Below, one piece after another: positions 58,951-64,000 of a DNA stretch of 64,000 nucleotides (positions within the stretch are counted from its first letter, which is position 1; each line of letters starts with the position of its first letter). The notes beneath the pieces are model-generated. The model made no database searches, was not told the DNA's origin, and was given only the letters and a program-made list of their open reading frames with translations. The translations under genes were made by a program, and so were the position numbers. This stretch comes from Nesterenkonia lutea (GTDB lineage Bacteria; Actinomycetota; Actinomycetes; Actinomycetales; Micrococcaceae), in NCBI RefSeq assembly GCF_014873955.1, contig NZ_JADBED010000001.1:2108001-2172000 (forward strand). Reading direction: 5' to 3'.

Positions 58951-60894
58951 CTACAGGATAGCGGAGGCCCCCTCCAGGAACTCCTGCAGCAGCGGGCCGT
59001 TGGTGGAGCCGCCGAACTCGCCCTCCTCCAGGAAGATCGCCACAGCGAGGTCCCCCTGCATCGCGATCGCCCACGTGTGGGAGTAGGCGTCGTCCCCCTC
59101 ACCCCGTTCCGCGGTGCCGGTCTTGGCGTAGATGGGCTCCCCGGGGATGGCCCCCATGGACTCCAGCGAGCCGAAGTTCACGGTGTCCGTCATCAGCGTG
59201 CGCAGGTCCTCTGCCTCCTCGGCGCTGAGGCCGTCCTCCGGCGCGGCCGGTTCCGACTCGGGCACCACGAGGTGAGGCTGCACGGTCTCCCCCGCGGCGA
59301 TGGATGCGGTGACCGTGGCCATGCCCAGAGGCGAAGCCTCCACATTGCCCTGGCCGAAGAGGTTCGAGGCATGCAGGTTCTGCTCGGAGTCCTGCGGGAT
59401 CGATCCCATCCGGGCGGGAACGCCGATGCTGGGATCCTCGCGCAGGCCGAGGTCCATGGCCGCATCATGCACCTCAGAGGAGGTCACGTCGTCCCAGGCG
59501 TCGGCGAAGACGGTGTTGCAGGAGACCGCCACGGCGTCGCGGAAGTCGATGCTGCCGAGGTAGTTGGCCGGGAAGCCGGAGTAGTTGCCGAACTCCTGAC
59601 CGTGGACGGTGGTGCGGTCGGTGCACTCCACGGAGGACTCCGGGGTCAGGCCGTCACGGAGCATGGCCAGGGCCGAGACCACCTTGAAGGTGGAGCCCGG
59701 CGCGTAGGTGGACTGGGTGGCGATCGGCACGTAGCCGCCCTCGGGGTCATGGCTGGCGGCGGCCAGGATGCCGCCGTCGGAGGGACGGATGGCCACGATG
59801 CCGGCAGCGGTGTCCTGCTCGTCTGCGATGTCCTGTGCGAGGTTCTGCAGTCGCGGAACCATCGTGGTGTCCAGGTCGTCTCCCGGCTCTGGCTCCACCG
59901 CGTACAGGGTCTCCCCCTCGAGCTGGATCTCCATGCCCGGTGTGCCGCGCAGAGTCTCCTCATAGGCGGACTGGATTCCGGAGAGGCCGACCGTGTCACC
60001 CACGGCGAGGCTCGGATCGGATTCGAGGATCTCGGCGGTCACCGGTCCCACCCGGCCCAGCAGCAGCGGAGCGAAGTCGCGGGAATCAGCCAGCGGCATC
60101 TGGTCGTAGACGGATGAGGCGCCGGGGATCGCCTCCACCTCGGTGGCGGTGACCTCGCTCTCGGCGCGGCGCAGCGTGATCGCCTCGACGAAGGCGAGCT
60201 CACCGCCGGCCACGACGGTCTCGGCATAGGCCTCAGCGTCGATGTCGACCAGCTCGGCCAGCTCCTCGGCGGAGGTTCGCAGAGTCTCCGCGTCGGCGGG
60301 CTCGCCGTCCTCGGCCAGCCGGGACTTGTCGATGCCCAGCCGCACGACGTCGCGGTTGTAGACCATGGCCCGGCCCTCGTCGTCCATGATGCGACCACGG
60401 TCCGCCCCTGTGGTCACCAGGTTCAGGGCCTCCTGGCCGCTGTAGTCCGGGAGGATGATCTCCGGCGTGCCCTCCACGGCCCAGGTCTCGGCCTCCTCGT
60501 CATAGACGAGCTCGGCGGTGGTCTCGTAGCTCCAGGTCTCGCCCTCGATGCCCAGCTCGGAGAGGTCCCAGCTGTGCTGCAGCGGGACCGTCGCGGTGAC
60601 CGGGCGCGGGGAGTCCTCCCCCGGTTCATCCAGCGCGATCACCCCGGGGGTGACCGAGGGGGTGATCTCCTCGAGGTGCTCGTGAAGGTTCTCCACCGCG
60701 GAGGTCAGTGACTGCGCGTCGCCCGAGGCGAAGTCCAGCGAGGAGAAGTCCCCGGAGCTCACCGCACCGGCAAGGGACTCGGCCGCCTCGTCCACGGTCT
60801 CCGCCGGGTCAGCGCTGCAGCCGGTCATGAGCATGACGGCCGCGACTCCCAGCGCGCCGACGGCAAGGGAACGGGGAAGCTTCGAGGCAGACAT
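58951..60894 (-). CDS. penicillin-binding protein (PBP2a-like lipoprotein transpeptidase)
   Basis: The 647-residue protein starts with a lipoprotein signal (LMTGCSADPAE). A MecA_N-like NTF2 domain (about 30-145), a PBP dimerisation domain (about 150-320) and a transpeptidase domain (about 350-647) follow. Catalytic motifs are APGSTFKVV (active serine), SCN in VAVSCNTVF, and KTGT in YAKTGTAERG. It is a monofunctional class B PBP, cross-linking peptidoglycan outside the membrane. ATG 60894 has GGAGG very close (two bases) and a GATACT hexamer seven bases upstream. Confidence 0.9.
   Translation of the reverse strand: MSASKLPRSLAVGALGVAAVMLMTGCSADPAETVDEAAESLAGAVSSGDFSSLDFASGDAQSLTSAVENLHEHLEEITPSVTPGVIALDEPGEDSPRPVTATVPLQHSWDLSELGIEGETWSYETTAELVYDEEAETWAVEGTPEIILPDYSGQEALNLVTTGADRGRIMDDEGRAMVYNRDVVRLGIDKSRLAEDGEPADAETLRTSAEELAELVDIDAEAYAETVVAGGELAFVEAITLRRAESEVTATEVEAIPGASSVYDQMPLADSRDFAPLLLGRVGPVTAEILESDPSLAVGDTVGLSGIQSAYEETLRGTPGMEIQLEGETLYAVEPEPGDDLDTTMVPRLQNLAQDIADEQDTAAGIVAIRPSDGGILAAASHDPEGGYVPIATQSTYAPGSTFKVVSALAMLRDGLTPESSVECTDRTTVHGQEFGNYSGFPANYLGSIDFRDAVAVSCNTVFADAWDDVTSSEVHDAAMDLGLREDPSIGVPARMGSIPQDSEQNLHASNLFGQGNVEASPLGMATVTASIAAGETVQPHLVVPESEPAAPEDGLSAEEAEDLRTLMTDTVNFGSLESMGAIPGEPIYAKTGTAERGEGDDAYSHTWAIAMQGDLAVAIFLEEGEFGGSTNGPLLQEFLEGASAIL
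58955..58960 (-). promoter_or_regulatory. -10 element of the leaderless trmB gene
   Basis: TATCCT, six bases (GTAGCG), then GTG 58948 on the minus strand. The hexamer lies in the last codons of the PBP gene. Confidence 0.6.
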
Positions 60895-60965
60895 GTCCTC
60901 CAGTATCCCGGGCCGACCGGCGCGGGGAAGGGAGGACTCGCAGGACAGAGGTCAGCGCGTCAGCC

Positions 60966-61019
60966 CAGCGCCGGCCGAGGCGCAAGCCAGCACCGGCCGA
61001 GGTGCAGGCCAGGGCCGGG
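60966..61019 (-). repeat. 22-bp tandem repeats after the hspR stop
   Basis: Two units, cagcgccggccgaggcgcaagc at 60966 and its close copy at 60988, are followed by a partial third from 61010 (cagggccggg). They lie 9 bp from the hspR stop at 61028-61030. They resemble the other post-stop arrays in position, but do not repeat the stop codon. Confidence 0.7.
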
Positions 61020-61027
61020 ATGAAGAC

Positions 61028-61498
61028 TCAGCGGCGGCGCGGGCCGGGGTCCCAGAGGACCAGCGCCTGGGTGCTGGCCCGGGGGCGTCGGCCGCGGGCC
61101 ACGGTGACGACATCGCCGTGGGGGCCGACGGCGAAGATCCGGGGCTTCGTGGAGTGCCGTTCGGATTCGCGCAGCTCGTGACGCAGCACGTCCACGGTCT
61201 CCTCGAGGACCTCGACGCGGTTCTGCAGCTCGAGGATCCTGCGGATGCCCTCGAGCGAGACGCCTTCCTGGGAGAACTGCTGGATCTGCCTGAGCTGCTC
61301 GATGTTGTACGGGGAGTACCTGCGGTGGCGTCCGCCCTGGCGGCGCGGGGTGACCAGACCGATGCGGTCGTACTGGCGAAGGGTCTGGGGGTGCATGTCC
61401 GCGAGCTCGGCCGCCACAGAGATCACGAACAGCGGCGCGTGCCGCTGGTCCGCCTCGAGCATCCGTGCGTTGAGCACTGTCCGGGCATCCATGATCAC
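61028..61498 (-). CDS. hspR: MerR-family heat-shock repressor HspR
   Basis: The 156-residue protein starts with a MerR winged helix: [36 protein letters not shown], and [11 protein letters not shown], then a coiled coil. It is the last gene of the dnaK-grpE-dnaJ-hspR operon and the usual autorepressor of it, acting with DnaK at HAIR sites upstream of dnaK (outside the window). The start overlaps the dnaJ stop by four bases (ATGA). Confidence 0.9.
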   Translation of the reverse strand: MIMDARTVLNARMLEADQRHAPLFVISVAAELADMHPQTLRQYDRIGLVTPRRQGGRHRRYSPYNIEQLRQIQQFSQEGVSLEGIRRILELQNRVEVLEETVDVLRHELRESERHSTKPRIFAVGPHGDVVTVARGRRPRASTQALVLWDPGPRRR

Positions 61499-62496
61499 AG
61501 CACCGCCTTGGCCTCGAGGCCTTTCCGGGGATCGATGCCCCTGGTGGCTTCCGCGTAGGCCCTGACGGCTTCCAGAGCCTCGGCGGGAAGGTCCTTGGGA
61601 ACCTGGACCTCCAGGGTCACCAGCATGTCGCCCGCAACTTCACGGCCCTTCTCCCGACGACGCACACCGTGGCCCTTGAGCCGCAGCACGCGCCCCGAGG
61701 CCACGCCTGCGGGAATCTTGATGTGCACCTTCTCCCCGTGGACGGTCGGGACCTGGACAGTGGTGCCCAGCGCGGCCTCGTCGAAGGCCACGGGAAGGTG
61801 AATGCGGATGTCATCGCCCTCACGTTCAAAGAACCTGTGTCCGGAGATGGCGACCTCCACGAGCAGGTCGCCGGCGCCACCCGGTCCGCGCTGACCCTTG
61901 CCCTTGACCCGGACCTTCTGCCCGGGTCTGATGCCGGGCGGGATGCGCACGTCGATCACCGTTCCGTTGGGCTCGCGGAGCCCGACAGTGGTGCCGCGGA
62001 TGGAACCGGCGAAGGAGATCGTGGTCTTGGAGGTCCGGTCCGCTCCCTTGGCGGGAGCTCCACCGCCGAAGCGGCCTCCGCCGAACCCGCCGCCTCCGAA
62101 TCCCCCTCCGCCGAAGAGGTCGGAGAGGTCCGGACCGCCGGGGGTCTGTCCCCCTGCGGTGCCACGGCCTGAGCCGCCGTTGAAGAGATTCCCGAAGAGG
62201 TCCTCGAAGCCGCCGCCGGCGGCGCCGCCCGGGCCCGGGCCGCCCGAGAAACGGGCACCCGAGCCCATGGCGCGCACGGCGTCGTACTGTTCGCGCTGCT
62301 TCTTGTCTCCCAGCACGGAGTGGGCCTCGGCGATGTCCTTGAACCTCTGCTCAGAGGCATCATCCCCGGGGTTCTTGTCGGGATGATGCTTCCGGGCGAG
62401 CTTCCGGTACGCCTTCTTGATGTCCTCCTCAGAGGCATCGCGGGAGACGCCGAGGATGGCATAGAAATCTTTATCGATCCAGTCCTGTGAGGCCAT
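61495..62496 (-). CDS. dnaJ: DnaJ-type co-chaperone lacking the zinc finger (CbpA-like)
   Basis: The 333-residue protein has the J-domain ([40 protein letters not shown] with the HPD motif), then a long Gly/Phe-rich part ([19 protein letters not shown]). The C-terminal substrate domains follow directly; no CxxCxGxG repeat is present. This is type B, like CbpA, which is typical of the hspR operon copy in some actinobacteria. It stimulates DnaK. ATG 62496 has GGGAGG upstream. Confidence 0.92.
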   Translation of the reverse strand: MASQDWIDKDFYAILGVSRDASEEDIKKAYRKLARKHHPDKNPGDDASEQRFKDIAEAHSVLGDKKQREQYDAVRAMGSGARFSGGPGPGGAAGGGFEDLFGNLFNGGSGRGTAGGQTPGGPDLSDLFGGGGFGGGGFGGGRFGGGAPAKGADRTSKTTISFAGSIRGTTVGLREPNGTVIDVRIPPGIRPGQKVRVKGKGQRGPGGAGDLLVEVAISGHRFFEREGDDIRIHLPVAFDEAALGTTVQVPTVHGEKVHIKIPAGVASGRVLRLKGHGVRRREKGREVAGDMLVTLEVQVPKDLPAEALEAVRAYAEATRGIDPRKGLEAKAVL

Positions 62497-62525
62497 GGCG
62501 CCTCCCTCCTTCCTTGTCTCTCAGC

Positions 62526-63362
62526 TCAGTTCTCGGCGGGCCCTGAAGAGACCATCACCTGGGCCGCCCGCAGCAGGCGGTCGCCGTGGCGATAGCCGGC
62601 ACGCAGCACCACGGCCACATGGTCGGCGGGGATCTCATCGTTCGGCTGGGTCATGATGGCTTCATGCTGGTTGGGATCGAAGGCCTCCCCGATCTCTCCC
62701 ACCACCACCAGGCCCTGCTGCTGCAGCACCGACTCCAGCCGCGAGGCGATATGTGCGAAGGGACCGTCCTGGAGATCCCCGGCCTGGCGGGCCGAAGAGA
62801 TGTCATCCAGGACCGGCATCAGCTCGGTGATGAGCTGACCCTTGGTCCGGTCGCGCTCGGTGGCGCGATCACGCTCCACCCGACGCCGGTAGTTGACGTA
62901 CTCAGCCTGCAGCCGCTGCAGATCAGCCTGCAGCTCGGCCTCGCGGACAGCGTCCTCAGCAGTGTCTGCCTCGTCCTCTGATGCCATGACCGTCTCGGCG
63001 ATCTCCTCCTCCTCGGTGCCGCGGAGGAACTCATCGGCTGCGTCGATGCGCTCCTCCGGCTCCGTCTCCACGCCGCCGGTGATGCCTTCATCACCGGTGA
63101 CCTGCTGCAGCTCGGGCTCCTCGGCGACCCGTGGGTCGATGTCCTCGGAGGAGACGCCGGCGACCTCTTCAGCTGACACCGGATCTCCGGCGGCGCCATA
63201 GTTCTCGGCCTCGCCCTCGGCTCCGATGGTCTCGATGTCCTCGGCGTCCTCCACGGGGAGGTCCTGCAGGATCTTCTCAGCCTGGGCCAAGGGGTCCTGC
63301 ACCGGGTCCTGCTCCTCCGGCTCTTCGCCGCTGGGAACCTCGGGGTTCTTATGATCTGCCAT
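62526..63362 (-). CDS. grpE: nucleotide exchange factor GrpE
   Basis: The 278-residue protein has a long acidic N-terminal part (about 1-130, rich in Glu/Asp) and the GrpE coiled coil and beta domain: YVNYRRRVERDRATERDRTK, MPVLDDISSARQAGDLQDGP, FDPNQHEAIMTQPN and VAVVLRAGYRHGDRLLRAAQ. It releases ADP from DnaK. It is about 80 residues longer than E. coli GrpE because of the acidic tail. It starts 12 bp after dnaK. Confidence 0.92.
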   Translation of the reverse strand: MADHKNPEVPSGEEPEEQDPVQDPLAQAEKILQDLPVEDAEDIETIGAEGEAENYGAAGDPVSAEEVAGVSSEDIDPRVAEEPELQQVTGDEGITGGVETEPEERIDAADEFLRGTEEEEIAETVMASEDEADTAEDAVREAELQADLQRLQAEYVNYRRRVERDRATERDRTKGQLITELMPVLDDISSARQAGDLQDGPFAHIASRLESVLQQQGLVVVGEIGEAFDPNQHEAIMTQPNDEIPADHVAVVLRAGYRHGDRLLRAAQVMVSSGPAEN

Positions 63363-63374
63363 GAGTCAGACCCC

Positions 63375-64000
<626 letters not shown>

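Overview
The window is high-GC, gene-dense DNA from an actinobacterium. It most resembles the Micrococcales, probably a Micrococcaceae relative such as Nesterenkonia, Micrococcus or Arthrobacter. The clues are a C50-carotenoid operon (idi-crtB-crtI-crtYe-crtYf-crtEb), a leftward dnaK-grpE-dnaJ-hspR operon, a SigK/RskA pair, a 13E12-type HNH endonuclease gene, many acidic proteins and a BCCT osmolyte carrier. The genus is inferred. I see no IS element, prophage, CRISPR array, tRNA or rRNA.

Layout. 0-8.6 kb: the tail of alanine dehydrogenase, two acyl-CoA enzymes, a lipoprotein, and a branched-chain 2-oxoacid dehydrogenase operon (E1a, E1b, E2) with an aminotransferase upstream. 8.5-12.7 kb: a WXG100-like protein paired with an alpha/beta hydrolase, then purB and a VOC protein. 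12.7-19 kb: the carotenoid operon and a divergent SDR/DUF2867 protein. 19-26 kb: FAS1 lipoprotein, sigK, rskA and a membrane-anchored molybdenum oxidoreductase, followed by an aminotransferase and molybdate transport genes modA and modB without modC. 26-34.2 kb: a UvrA-like ATPase, rlmN, and a divergent siderophore-iron locus whose ATPase is probably the gene at 44 kb. 34-43.3 kb: amidohydrolase, PaiB-like protein, M14 peptidase, putA and its likely regulator. 43-51 kb: reductase, ABC ATPase, HNH endonuclease, PhzF, and the copper locus copZ-copA/csoR. 52-64 kb: zinc-binding AztD-like lipoprotein, methyltransferase, CPBP protease, winged-helix protein, BCCT, trmB, a PBP, and the heat-shock operon.

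Regulation is unusually readable. About a dozen genes have a TANNNT -10 hexamer ending 6-9 nt before the start codon, which predicts leaderless mRNAs. Several divergent pairs share or interlock these -10 elements. Candidate sites for SigK, LexA, CsoR, DtxR/IdeR and Zur sit at the genes they would be expected to control. The molybdenum oxidoreductase is preceded by CCATCC-N16-CCGAATA, the promoter I recall for mycobacterial SigK. Two genes (siderophore-interacting protein and trmB) are followed by short tandem repeats that copy the stop codon into all three reading frames, and copA and hspR are followed by more degenerate arrays.
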